DNA of 64,000 nt from Vitis vinifera (lineage: Eukaryota; Streptophyta; Magnoliopsida; Vitales; Vitaceae). Shown here one piece after another: positions 12,097 through 23,904 of the stretch (within the stretch, counting starts at the first letter, position 1; every line of letters begins with the position of its first letter). A model generated the notes under the pieces. It saw nothing but the letters and a program-made list of their open reading frames with translations, made no database searches and was not told the origin of the DNA. The translations under genes and the position numbers were made by a program. Where the stretch lies: contig NC_081819.1 in the NCBI RefSeq assembly GCF_030704535.1, positions 18,138,001 through 18,202,000 on the forward strand, given 5' to 3'.

Positions 12097-13992
12097 TTTC
12101 CTAGTTGATTTTGAATCCCCTGTTTTAGTTGGTCCCAGCATTTCGTGTAGTAAACCTGAAGTATGAATCCACCAATAGTATATGAGCAAAGAGGAAGAAA
12201 AAAACCAAAATTAATATGTCAAATTCAACATCTACTGATCAAACAAATGTTCAATGAGTTCTTAAAATGAGTTTTCTATCATCCCACCATCAATACCTTA
12301 TCCAACTTCTTGAGTTGGTTGCACAGGCTCTTTTCTCTAATATATGTTTATCATACATTTTCCAAGTGATCAATCTTCAAATATTTTACTACAACACAAA
12401 AGAAGGGTGGGAAGTTTGACCAACAACCTTTTGAACCTTCACCTCATCTTTTCAAAGCACTGAAGCAGCATAATCCGCTTCATTGGGATTTCACTAAATT
12501 TTCAGCAGTTTAATCTTCTTAGTCAAATCTCTGTTTTGCCCACTGTTGAGCTAGTCCCTAGCACTATACTGTAATGCAATCATTCTAAAATTATGAACTT
12601 GTGGCATGCAGTATCCACATAAGTGCCATCTCCAGATCCCTACTCCCTACCATCTTGAAATCCAATAACGTTCCATTGTTTCAATTGATTGGCAACTTAA
12701 AGCAAAATGACCACCAATAGTAAACACAAATCATTTTTCAAAAGCATATGATTCGATGTGTGGGACCTTCTCCACTCAAGGTTCAGAATTTCTCTGGGAA
12801 AATAAAAGCAATGAAACTTACAATTTTAAGAAGAAACCAAATTTCGGCGGTATTAAGTTGCTAAATGGCGTTTCTTTCTTGAAAATCAAGAAAAAAAAAA
12901 TCCAAATTTCAGGTAGGTCAAAAAAACTTTAAGTCAACATTCAGTACACCAACGCCGTTTCCCGTTACTGGAAACGCACAAATTTTTCTCAGGATTTTCA
13001 ATAACCCCCTACTCTCAAAAACATTCTTCCACGCACAGATTTCGAAAATGCCATATGTGTTGATGTCTCACGTCTTTGAGGATCCACGTAGTTGACAGAT
13101 GGATGGACGCGTGATCTCAACCCATAAAGGTTCTTGATCCAGCCGTTATACCTGCAAGAAGGCATCCGGACAGGGTGTCCGGACGCACCCTCCGATGGTT
13201 TTGTTAGCCATGGTGAGAGAGAGGAATATAAATCAGTTGGCCTTTTACCAGGTATTAAAAAGTTACCAGGAGGATCCCCCTCTTCTTCGTGCGAATGCAT
13301 ATATATACAGCTTCAGGGTACTGTTCCTTTCATTAATGGTGAGGAAATATTTTATGATGGGATGTGGGCCATAGCTGGCTGTCGTGATAGCGTGTAAGAC
13401 TTGCTTTACTTTGATTGATGATCCGGACGATTATATCCGGGTGGCACATGCTTATTGCCCGGATGTATTGTGGGGCGAATCCATTATGAAGGTTGTCCGG
13501 ATGTCTGTGCTTTGCCAGCGACGTTTGCTCTCCCTTGGATATGAGAAGTTGAAACGTCTTTTGCCTTTCCTTGAGGTGATCCGGATAGGAGAACTGCCTC
13601 ATGCATATCTTTAGGGGAATCCGGATGGTGGTGGTTCGGATGATGATGCGTGCCACGTGTCACTGTGAGGTGCGTGCCACGTGTTTTCCAGAGGGAGGGG
13701 TCCCTACAATATGCCCGCAACCTTTTCAAAATTTTCACCTCAAAAGCAAATAAGAAACTCATTTGTCCACAAAATATGATTTCTAGAAAGAAAAAAAAAA
13801 AAAAAAAAAGCTTTTCTTCATCATTTCCCTATCTTTTCGTCCGTTTTCTTAGCAAAGAAGTACAGACAACACAAGTACAACAAACCAAAATCCAAACAAA
13901 AAAAGTCAAATAAACTTACGATCGCGGTTGATTTGACGAAAGTTCTTGTACTCTCCGGCATTTGACGAAAAATCAAAGTCCGACATCGACAT
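12097..13992 (-). pseudogene. Truncated duplicate of the SEC1-like gene (exons 1-2 only)
   Basis: Exon 1 (13920-13992) and exon 2 (12097-12155) keep the same lengths as the parent (73 and 59 bp), and the donor and acceptor sites are present. Changes include Ser to Asn in the RQISRDR motif and Trp to Arg in the KSTW motif. Nothing downstream of intron 2 was copied, because the duplication breakpoint lies there. A solo LTR occupies its intron 1. The copied promoter could still be transcribed, but the product would lack more than 90% of an SM protein. Confidence 0.88.
13058..13708. mobile_element. Solo LTR, 651 bp, with 5-bp target duplication
   Basis: The segment begins TGTTGATG and ends CCCTACA. 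It is bordered by ATATG at 13053-13057 and 13709-13713. Unit A has the empty site with a single ATATG at the matching position, so insertion followed the segmental duplication and the internal region was then lost by LTR-LTR recombination. The interior carries many copies of TCCGGA/ATCCGGA and is GC-richer than its surroundings. The superfamily is not determined. Confidence 0.9.
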
Positions 13993-15847
13993 CGCGGATC
14001 CAAAAGAACGAAGATCAGAGAGCCAAATGCAGAAGAGAAAAGGCGAGAAAGTTAGAGGGGAGAGTGTCTTCTAGAGAGAGAGTTTTCTGGAGCAAGAAAG
14101 GAGGAGAGATATGATCGGAGGAAAGGTCGTTATGGTTGTGGTGGGAACGTTCTTCTCGATGAATATTTTTATTTTTTGAATGTAAAATAGAACGGGAATG
14201 TCGCATCCGAAACACCAAATGCGTCGTCGTTTTGTCTCTTTAAATGCTTGAAATTACGGTTCCATCCTTTCTTGTTTTTATCTCATACGGCCCCCATATT
14301 TTGAAGTGTTCGCCTTTTAACCCTTGAAGGGGCTTCGACCCTGGTGTTGGTGCCAAGACGTGACCACCTCTCAACTCTCACGTTGATTTATCTATTGGAG
14401 ATTTTCTACAAAAATGGGCTACTTGAAGAGACGTGGACATTTTTTTTGTTTTTTTAGCTTCCAAACTTCTTTATTTACTTATTTTTAATGAAGACACAAT
14501 TTTTCCCAAAATAATTGCATTTCAAATAGGGATGACAATGAAATGGATTTTTTTAGGTATCCGCACCTTGCTCCTAATGAGACAGGGTTCAATTGTAATA
14601 AACGAGTTTGAGATTTTTTTTCCCCCATTTAATTTTTTAAATGAGACGGGATGAGAATTATTTTAAATAAACGGAGCGGGGTTGGAATGGGGACGACCCG
14701 TCCCGAATCTGTTTCATTGTCATTCCTAATTTCAAAGCAATTTTTAATACTTCAATCAAGTTTTAAAAAATGTGATTAAATTAAATTTATATTAACTACC
14801 TCAAATTAGAACTTAAGTTAAGTTAGATTTGGATTGATTGTTTCTTAATTAAATTTAACCCAATTTATCTATTAACTCGATCCAACCCATCTAAATTGTA
14901 ATCTTACTTAAAATGACAACTTCAATTTTATTTTATTTTAAAAAAAAATGAATTTAAGTTGGAGTCATTGTTTCTTAAGTAATAATTTGTATTTTTAAAA
15001 GAGGTTGTTACTTGAAGGGAAAATTTGACTAAAAATAAAATATGAAATATTCAACTTTTATTTTTAAAAAAACTTAATTTTTAGTTTAAGTGTAATTTGA
15101 AGAAATAATTTCAATGTAAAAGGAATTAATAAATTTTATATTAAAATTGTCTCTTGAAAAAATAACTTCAAAACACGTAAGTTAAAAACCTTTAACAAGT
15201 TCTCAATATCGTAAATGTAACCAAATATTCAAATTATATAATTATGCTACTTTTGATCGAGGTTACAAATGCCTCACAACAACATTGAACAAAACATCCA
15301 AGCCATTCATCACATGAATGACCTCATGTGTGAACATCCTCCCTAACTAATGAGAGAGCATTTGTAGCATATGAAGCATTCTTACCACTAGCTCATAAAA
15401 TGATAATGTTTGAGTAAGAAATAGGCAAGTAATGTAACAATATGAAACTATGTATGAATTATGATATTTGAGTGGACTTGAAGCTATCTCGGCCGTCGAG
15501 ATATTAGTCCAATCAAAATCATGTTGCTTCTTTAAATCGCACATTTGTAAGCTAGACTTGAGATCACATGGCCAAGGAATGCCATAGGAACCTCGAACTA
15601 TATCACTCAACTATGTGTATATGTATTAATTAAGGGTGAGATAGGGCTCAAGCCCAAATACAATTAAAATCACACTATTATCATATTATTATATAATTTT
15701 TAATATTATACTTTGTATTTTATTGAAATATTAAACAAAATATTACCATCACTACCAAACAAACTCCAACTAGCAATGCAAAACACACCTCAAATGTAAC
15801 GTTCAAACTGGCAGTTCTATTTATTAAGAGCTTATGCCAAACAAGGA
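13993..15847. other. Duplicated SEC1 upstream region / VR2 downstream spacer
   Basis: This corresponds to 7135-8965 of unit A. Apart from the MITE at 14527-14728 it is AT-rich spacer. A block at about 15137-15390 has no counterpart in unit A; whether it is an insertion here or a deletion there is open. No gene is seen. Confidence 0.6.
14527..14728. mobile_element. hAT-like MITE, 202 bp
   Basis: The terminal inverted repeats TAGGGATGACAATGAAA and TTTCATTGTCATTCCTA match at 16 of 17 positions. An 8-bp target duplication, ATTTCAAA, lies at 14519-14526 and 14729-14736. Eight-bp duplications and a TAGGG-type end are usual for hAT elements. It has no coding capacity. It is absent from the corresponding place in unit A (about 7690). 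Confidence 0.9.
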
Positions 15848-17228
15848 CTAGAGAAACCCCTTCTCTTTGCAGCATTGAATTGCTTCATCAAACATCTCAT
15901 CCAGCCCATACTTATACTTGAAACCAGTATCCAATAGCTTCTTTGACGAGACGCCAGGTGTTCCATACCCTTGAACCTCCTTCAAAGAACTGCAAAACAA
16001 AAAAACAAAAAAGCAATTGAATATTTTTGTCTTTTCAGATCAACAGATATGAAGCCAAAAAACATGGAGCAATTGTTAAGAAAGGATTAAAATGGAACAG
16101 AACTCACTCTATAGTGGGTATTGGAAGTTGTGGGTACTTGGCAGAAAGAAACTCAGACATCTCATTCAGTGTCAGTCTGTCTGATGAACAAATATATCTG
16201 CCTTTTGCATCTGGGCATTCCAGAAGAAAGATGTGTGCACTGCATACATCATCCACGTGCACCATTGATATGTTCATAAGAACATGATACTGTTGCTGGT
16301 CACCTGTATATGTCAAGAAAATTATGAAAAAGGTATTTTCAGAAGAAAGTGCCAATATATATCACATGATTCAATTAGAACATGTGTGTCTTCACAAAGT
16401 GAAGCAACATACCTAAGACCAGAGCCAGTGCGGTGTTCACCGATCCAGGGAACCGGGGACAAATGAAGGGGCCCACAACAAAAGAAGGAGTCACAGTCAC
16501 CAGATCCAATCCATGCTCTTGTGCAAAATCAAGCGCTGACCTTTCGGTTATTGTCTTGGAAATCATGTATGATTGGCCCCAGTAGTTGAGAGCCTTGAGG
16601 AAATCTACATCAGTCCATGAACTCTCATCCTTTATGTCTCCACCCTTGTCATTGAGCACAACAGCAGCTGTACTGGAAGTATACACAACTCGCTTCACCG
16701 TCTTTGAATTCAGGCACGCCTTTAAAATGCCTAAAGTGCCTTCCACCGATCTTTTGGTCACAGTTTCCTCTGGTTCTGTGTCCTCAAAATCTACGGGATG
16801 AGCAACATGGAAAACCCCGATACATCCTTCAATGGCTGCTTCAAAACTGCTGGGATCACTCAGATCTGCGTTGTAGATTCGGAGCTTTTCCGATGCTCCC
16901 GGAAGGTTTGTCAGGTAGCTAACGTCTTTCTTGCTCTCTGATCATATTGAAATTTTTGCAATTTCTAGAGTTAGCTTCTTTGCTAAAAAAACCCAGAATG
17001 ACAAAACATTTCGTACTCCAAAACACGATTAATAATTTTATTAGTTTCGAAAAACGAAACTTAAAAAAAAAAAAAAAAAAGATATAAATTTCAAAAAATT
17101 TGCATACGAGGGTGAGATCGAATGGTAGCATTAACAGAGTAACCGTGTTGCAGAAGCTTCATGACGAGCCATGAGGCTATGAACCCTGTCCCACCTGTTA
17201 CACACACTCTCCCTTTCTCGCCTTCCAT
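15848..17228 (-). CDS. VR2: vestitone-reductase-like NAD(P)H-dependent reductase
   Basis: The exons 17108-17228, 16413-16937, 16108-16303 and 15848-15989 have exactly the lengths of VR1 (121, 525, 196, 142 bp) and encode an intact 327-residue enzyme. The Rossmann [10 protein letters not shown], Arg37, the TSST serine segment and YMISK are all present. Differences from VR1 are few, for example in the segment after TSST and at scattered surface positions. The gene came from VR1, or the reverse, through the 6-7 kb tandem duplication, and brought its own CT-rich leader. Expression and substrate are unknown. Confidence 0.93.
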
Positions 17229-17689
17229 TTCTTCTCTCTCTCTCTTTCTTCTCTTTGTTTCTCTGTCTCTCTGTCTCTCTGTTTCCCCTCTCTTGATTTC
17301 TTTCTCTCCCTTTCTCTAGTAGGTTGCATATCAATCTACAAACTTTGTCTCTCTTGAGTTTTGATTTCTTTCTCTCCCTTTCTGTGTTAGGTTGCATGTC
17401 AATTTACAAACTATGAATACAGTCCATATAATCTATTTAATAAAAAAAGGATCATATTCTTAAATATACAACTGGGGAGCAGATTCCCCGTTGACAGTGG
17501 GACAAGAGACGACCATCTCGAGGCACACCACAACCAACAGGCAAGACTCACGAGACTTGGGAAAGGCAACCCAATCGGGAGACAGAGTCTCGTTAAATAA
17601 TAGATTTCTTTCCTCCTATTCCTTTTTTTCTAGCAAGATGGCATCATTACTTGACATGCTCCTGTGATCAAATCAAATCTAAACCCAAG

Positions 17690-17870
17690 AACCCATCCCG
17701 AACACTTCATATGAAAATGGATTAACTCACTTAAAGACCTGCAAGAATGTTGAACATTTTGCCTTCTCAGATCATCAGCAGCAGACATGGTGAAACCAAT
17801 TAAATGAAGCAATTAATACTGAAAAATGACTGAAAATGGATTAATTCACCTGGTTGTAGGGATTATTTTT
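17690..17870 (-). pseudogene. Relic of a VR gene, unit B copy
   Basis: Counterpart of 11500-11650. It aligns with the intron 3 neighbourhood of VR3 (AAAGACCTGCAA through the Pro-Thr-Glu end of exon 3). It has only exon edges and no open frame. Its presence in both units makes it older than the segmental duplication. Confidence 0.7.
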
Positions 17871-17948
17871 TATTTTAATTACTTTTACGATATCTTTTAC
17901 TACCCTACGCCACTATTATTAGATCTTCTTTACTTTAATTATAATTTA

Positions 17949-17951
<3 letters not shown>

Positions 17952-17990
<39 letters not shown>
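17952..17990. repeat. TA microsatellite
   Basis: An uninterrupted TA run of about 39 bp in spacer DNA. The matching place in unit A (about 11752) has only a short ATAAATA stretch, so it expanded after duplication or contracted there. Confidence 0.9.
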
Positions 17991-17992
<2 letters not shown>

Positions 17993-19194
17993 AATTTTAT
18001 AATTTAGAATAAGTTTTAAATTAACTTTATTTAACAATCTTAACATTTAAAGTAAAAATAAAATAATAAGTTTTAAGTTAATAACTTAAATATAACTTAT
18101 CTTAAAGTTAAGTCATTAAATTATAAGTATTATGTTTTACCAAACATCTCCTAACTAAAGAAATGATAAAAAATCATAATTCTAAAGCCATAAAGTAGCT
18201 TCCTTTTACCCAAACTCAGTAAAAAAAAGAAGGCAAAACACGTATTAAAATATTCATAAAAATCTATTAAAGAAGAAGACTTGGACTATGTTTAATTCCC
18301 GAAAAGTATTAAGAAAAGTAAAAAATAAAATAAAATAAATGATTTTTTATGTTTGATTCCACTATAAGAAAGATGAAAAAAAAATCAAATATAATTAAAA
18401 TTATTTAGAAACTTATGTATTTAAAGATGATTTAACATTTGTATAATAAAAGAAAACAAGTGAAAGGAATTTAAAAAAATAAATAATTTATTAACTTTGA
18501 ATCCATTTTTCTTTTTCGTTTCATTTTTTTCTCTATTTTTTTTCCCTTATATTTTCCTTTAAATTTTTCTATAACCAAACATCACCTTATGAATACCTCA
18601 ACCCCTTGTGAAACAGGGGATAAGTTTGAGCTTTGATTTATCTCTCTTATGTATTCCTTTTGACATATTTTTTAATAAAGAGATTTATTCAATTCATAGA
18701 AAATTATAGTCTTGGATATATATATATGAAGAATCTCCTTGTTACAAGGTAACCAAAATCCAAATTGAACACAAAGTGCAGGAATTATTCATTGAGTGAA
18801 CCGACAAACATCTTGAATATCGCTTGACTTGACCTCCTATTGATGGGTATAGATCATTCAATATCTATAAAATAAATATTACATATGAAAGTGATTTAAA
18901 AATATAAAAAAATATGTTAAAAATATAAAGAATAATTTTAAAAAATAATTATTAAAATTATCTTGAAATGGTTTCAACAAATCATCCCTCCATGTACTTA
19001 TCGCCTACTGGTTTCACAATCTCATGTACTTATCTTGAAATGGTTTCAACAAATCATCATCACAATAGCAAATTGGAAAATAAGTGGCTTTCACAATCAT
19101 ATTAAACAATAACAAAACATAAGTCATCAGTCATCAGAGACCATGAAATACAAGCAAACTTGCTAAAAGTGAAGAGCTAGTGCCCAAACATAAA

Positions 19195-20760
19195 CTAAAG
19201 AAAGCCCTTTTCTTTGCAGCATTGAACTGCTCCATCAAACATTTCATCCAGCCCATGCTTGAATACAAAACCCGTATCCAAAAGCTTCTTTGATGAGAGG
19301 CCAGGTGTTCTGTAACCTTGAATCCCACTTAAAGACCTGCAAAAGTGTTGAACATTTTGCCCTTTCAGATCATCAACAGCAGAAATGAAACCAAACAAAA
19401 TGAAGTAATTAATACTGAAAAAGGACTGAAAATGGATCAACTCACTCGGTTGTGGGGATTGGAAGTTGTGGGTACTTGGCAGAGAGAAACTCAGACATCT
19501 CATTAATCGTTATTGTATTTGATGAACAATTGTATCTGCCTTTTGCATTGGGGTAGTGAAGAAGAAAGATATGGGCACTGGCTACATCATCTACATGCAC
19601 CATTGATGTGTTCATAAGATTCTGGTACTGATCCTGAATACCTACACAGATATGTTAAAACATTAGTTTTGGTTGAAGGAAATACTGGAAAATACTCTAA
19701 TGGAATGACCTAGTCCTTCAAAATGTACCCTTGATCATAGTAAGTGCCATCTGCACTGATCCAGGAAGAAATGGACAAAGGAAGGGACCAACAACAAAGG
19801 AAGGAAGCAAAGTCACAAGATCCAGGCCATGTTTTTCTGCAAATTCAAGAGCTGCCCTTTCAGTTTCTGTCTTGGAAATCATGTATGGCCCTGCAAAAGA
19901 CCCTAGAGACCTGATGAACTCCACATCACTCCATGAACTCTCATCCTTCATGTCTTCATCCTTGTCATTGAACACAACAGCAGATGCACTAGAGGTGTAG
20001 ACAACCCTCTTTACTGTCTTTGAATTCAGGCATGCCTTTAAAATGGCTAGTGTTCCTTCCACTGATCTTCTGGTCACAGTTTCCTCTGGTTCTCTGGCTT
20101 CAAAATCAACAGGATGGGCAACATGGAAAACCCCAATGCATCCCTCCAAGGCTGGCTCAAAGCTGTGTGGTTCACTGAGATCTGCATTGAAGATTTGGAG
20201 CTTTTCTGATGCTCCTGGTAGGTTTGTTATGTAGCTGATATCTTTCTTGCTTCCTGATCAAATGAAAGGATGTTACAAAAATTGTGTACACACAACTACC
20301 CACAAGTGGGATTTGAGGAAAACCCAGAAGCTTTGTGAAGCAGAAAGTGAGAAATTCCAAGTTCCAACCATTGAGAAAATGACAAAAAAACAAAAAAACA
20401 AAAAACAGAGGAATAAATTAAACAAGATGCTAAAAAGGGTCAAACAAGAAAACAATTTTATTACACATTTTTTGTTGAAACACTGTGTTATATTCACTTG
20501 CAAGTAATGAAATGTCCCTAAAGATCCATAAAGAAGCATCAACATAAGGCAATAAAGCCCATTTAAAAAGATCGGATGATCAGCCATGAAAATCCATAAA
20601 ATGGTAGAGTACTCAGAGGAGAGAATTGCATACCAGGGTGAGATCTAATGGTGGCGTTAACAGAGTAGCCATGTTGAAGAAGCTTCATGATGAGCCATGA
20701 TGCTATGAATCCTGTACCACCTGTTACACACACCCTTCCTTTCTCATTCTCACCTTCCAT
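19195..20760 (-). CDS. VR3: vestitone-reductase-like NAD(P)H-dependent reductase
   Basis: The exons 20634-20760, 19729-20253, 19446-19641 and 19195-19336 join in phase to 329 residues. Two residues are added near the N-terminus ([12 protein letters not shown]). The Rossmann [10 protein letters not shown] and the YMISK catalytic motif are kept; the serine segment reads TSSAS. It is clearly more diverged from VR1 and VR2 than they are from each other, including [15 protein letters not shown] and [14 protein letters not shown]. Exon 2 and exon 3 lengths are the same as in all paralogues. It is outside the segmental duplication, so it is an older tandem copy. The relics at 11.5 and 17.7 kb are closest to this gene. 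Confidence 0.92.
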
Positions 20761-20780
20761 CTCTCTCTGTTCTCTCTCTT

Positions 20781-20896
20781 TGTTTCTCTTTTCCCTCTGC
20801 TTTTGTCTCGTGGGTTGCCCTATCATATCAGATTTCTCTCTCTGTTTCTCTTTTCCCTCTGCTTTTGTCTTGTGGGTTGCCCTATCAAATCAGATT
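20781..20896. promoter_or_regulatory. VR3 CT-rich leader with a 62-bp tandem repeat
   Basis: Two adjacent copies of a 62-bp unit containing TTTTCCCTCTGCTTTTGTCT and GTGGGTTGCCCTATCA lie just upstream of the VR3 start. It is a leader doublet like that in VR1 and VR2 but of different sequence, so the doubling was independent. Probably 5' UTR. Confidence 0.5.
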
Positions 20897-21149
20897 CCTG
20901 CCAAAGCATATATGTATATAATAATTTCCACTGTGTAAATAAAATAAGCATCTATTTGATTATTTTCTTGAATTGGAAGGGTCTAACATTTCAACTAAAT
21001 ATTTTAAATTTTACATGTGTAGTAGTATGTGATTCATATTTGAGTGAAAAGACATGAAGAAAAAAGGGTAAAATGTCGGAGCGAAGCAGAGTAGAACGAG
21101 AGCGTAGCGATGACATTTGTCATTCAAACTTCTACTTTTTTTTGTTGTG

Positions 21150-21395
21150 ATGGTGAACAATAGGTTGGGGGTGTGGGGGGCAACGCTTCCCGCGCTACAG
21201 TTCATGGGTATTTTTGAAATTTCATTTCTAAGGGTTAGTATAAATACCATTTTATGTAACTCTAATTTTAACAAAGTGAACATCGTCTTTCCCTATTCTC
21301 GTGGACATAGGCAATTAGTCAAACCATGTTAAAATCTTCGTATTCTTCTTTCTCGTTTTTCTATTTTTCGCCATTAATTGTTGCACTGATTCCAA
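21150..21395. mobile_element. Probable Copia-type LTR remnant (3' part of an LTR)
   Basis: The stretch CTCGTGGACATAGGCAATTA followed by AAACCATG, a T-rich tail and a GATTCCAACA end resembles the U5 part of many plant Copia LTRs, and AGTATAAATACC about 140 bp upstream could be its TATA region. No matching TG start or target duplication was found. Tentative. Confidence 0.4.
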
Positions 21396-23904
21396 CAATA
21401 TGAATTACTGAGAGTTGAATAAATTAAATATGGGATTAACCCACTGTGTCCTGGTCCATGTGTTTGAGCCTTGGTCCAATCTGTTTTAGGGCCAAGGTGG
21501 CATTCTCAATAAAACAAGCTGTATTGATTAGTTCTTAACAAGATATTAAGTACCACCATCCTGGAGTTACGTAGATAAGATTATAAGTACCACTATCACG
21601 GATAAGCATTCTTTAAGCAACAAAATTTTCTTTCTTTCGAGCTCAGCATATCATTATTTTCTTTGTCGGGTCCCATTATGGAATCAATGTAGAGTTGTCT
21701 GAAGCCTAATTGCACTATACATTTTTGCCGCCATTGTGGATGGATCTTTGTGGTAAGATTGACAGGGTGGAGGGCGACTTGAAGGTGGAATTCTAACATT
21801 AAGAGTAAACTAATCTTTTTATTTATTGATTTTTTATTTTCTTATTTAATATAACTCTAGTGCATAAGGGTTTTACTCCTAAGAATTGGAATACATAAAA
21901 AATATGATAAATTAATCTGTGTCATAAACATGTATATTTAGGTCTTCAATATACATGAAGAATCTCTTTGTTACATGGTAACCTAATACAAATTGAATAA
22001 GTATAAAAATTATTCATTAAGTGAATGAGTAACTATCTATAATATTGGTTGACTTGACCTTTATTATGTATGTTAGAGTTTGATGACCTGAATTCTATTT
22101 GGTTTTATCCAAAAGGTTCACAGTGCAACATATGTGATAAAAAAATTATGAGATTTTTTAGAGGGTTTGTATTGGTAGCGGATTGACCCGATCCTTTAGG
22201 GTTTTGAAATTTATGTCTATGCAGTAGTCGCTCGATTATCTTTCATTTTACATCAAATTTTGATATAGTGGATTTTCTTTTTTTCTACTTATGGTTTTTC
22301 TCATATAAGGTTTTTCATGTAAATTTGTGTGTTCTTATTTTCTTGTTACATGTTGTCGTTCTTTTATAATAGTGTACAACAACAATTCAAAAACCAAAGG
22401 ATTTATTTCCTTCGTCACTTTATGCTTTTCTAAATTTTTTCATGTACTTTCAATGACGTTTCATGGGTAAGATCGATTCAATAACCTAGAATTTTCCAAC
22501 CTTCTTTGTTGATTTGTAAGCTTAAGCGACCTTACCATTTTAAACATCTCAGAGTTTTGTAATAATACCTCATCATGATGGGTGAATGAATCATTTTCCT
22601 TTCACAATTTGGCAGCGCATGGTTTCTTCAAAATTCCCCCCTACTCACATTTTGAAAGTAGGGCAAATGGAATTTTGGGTCCATTCAAACATGTGGTTGA
22701 AAGTGGAAAATAAGAAAATCCCAAAATGCAATTTAATGATACTTAGACATCTAGACAAAAACATTGTATTACACTTTAGGATACATTTATTAAAAATTAA
22801 GTACTTTATTTATACAAAGAGTGCTTGTTCATTTGCTTATGTATAATCATTAATTTATTAAGGATTAAACATGATTATTAGAATCATTGCTAGCTTGTTC
22901 ACTGAACAATATTAAGTCATTCAGGAAACAATTTAAGTGATTATTAGAAGATTTATTATGGGAAGTTTGGTAAAAGAAATAATTAGATAAAAAAATGGTA
23001 TGTTTCATTTTTTTAATGTATTTAATTATGTTAATTAATTTAAATGAACAACATCATAGTAAGAATGATGGATTCATAAGGAATACGTTGATTTTTTTTT
23101 TAATTAAAATTGAAATCTTTATAAAATAAAGTATTTTTAGTGCATAAAACAAAATTGAATTAACATATAAAAATTCTTTTTAGTGCTAGGATCCCATTAT
23201 CTTCTTCCATCCTACTTCCTCTTGGATCAATGAGGGCAAAAGATTATTCAAATCTAACACCACTTTGTATCGATTCGCACTCAAACATCATAAATACCCT
23301 CTCATGCAAACACAACATCTTCATTATGTCCCACAAAATTATGGGGTCAAACAAACAAATCCCACACGGGTCAAAAATCGACTCTGATACCTTTTGTAAG
23401 TACAAGACCCACACCCAAATGTATACATATTATTCGTTCTGTAATCCAAAAGGGTCTTCACAATTTTAAAAGTTGTCTATAAAGTTAAGAAAAGTATAGA
23501 AGTTGTCTATTAAAAATTGTTTACAAAGTTAAGAAAAGTACATATATATATATATATATATATATATCAAAGAATTTCACAACTTTCTTCCCTCCCATTG
23601 TAAAAATATATCATTATTTCTAATGCCCATCATCATATGTAACATCAACAAATAGAAAGTAAGATAGAAAATCCCAAATCCTAGAAAATGGTAGAAAATC
23701 CCAATGCCCATTGCCCACCATCTCATGACATCAAGTTGGAAAATAAGGATAGATAATGTAGTATGCTGCTAACTGCTCAATAAACTTTTCCATCCTATTT
23801 GGCTGTTGTCAAACAAATTTGATTGTTTCGTTTGGATCTATTTATTTTCTCAAAGTAGATCCAATTTTTTTTTTATTGCAGAATTATAAAGACTTATAAC
23901 CCAT
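21396..23904. other. AT-rich spacer between VR3 and VR4
   Basis: I see no gene, transposon ends or RNA here. A TA run lies at about 23543-23568, and TTGTCTATAAAGTTAAGAAA-type short repeats lie near 23474 and 23517. Confidence 0.5.

Larger units (their letters stand above)
11815..18044. repeat. Tandem segmental duplication, unit B
   Basis: Second copy of 4840-11814, same orientation. It contains the SEC1 5' fragment, VR2 and the VR relic. Insertions found only here are a solo LTR (13058-13708) and an hAT-like MITE (14527-14728). It also has about 250 bp near 15137-15390 that unit A lacks. By eye the aligned coding parts are in the mid-90s percent identical. Confidence 0.93.
17229..19194. other. 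Spacer between VR2 and VR3
   Basis: Holds the VR2 leader with its doublet (17290-17405), the VR relic (17690-17870), a TA run (about 17952-17990) and, after the duplication end at 18044, AT-rich DNA with no gene. A short near-repeat around TTGAAATGGTTTCAACAAATC occurs at about 18962 and 19032. Confidence 0.6.
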
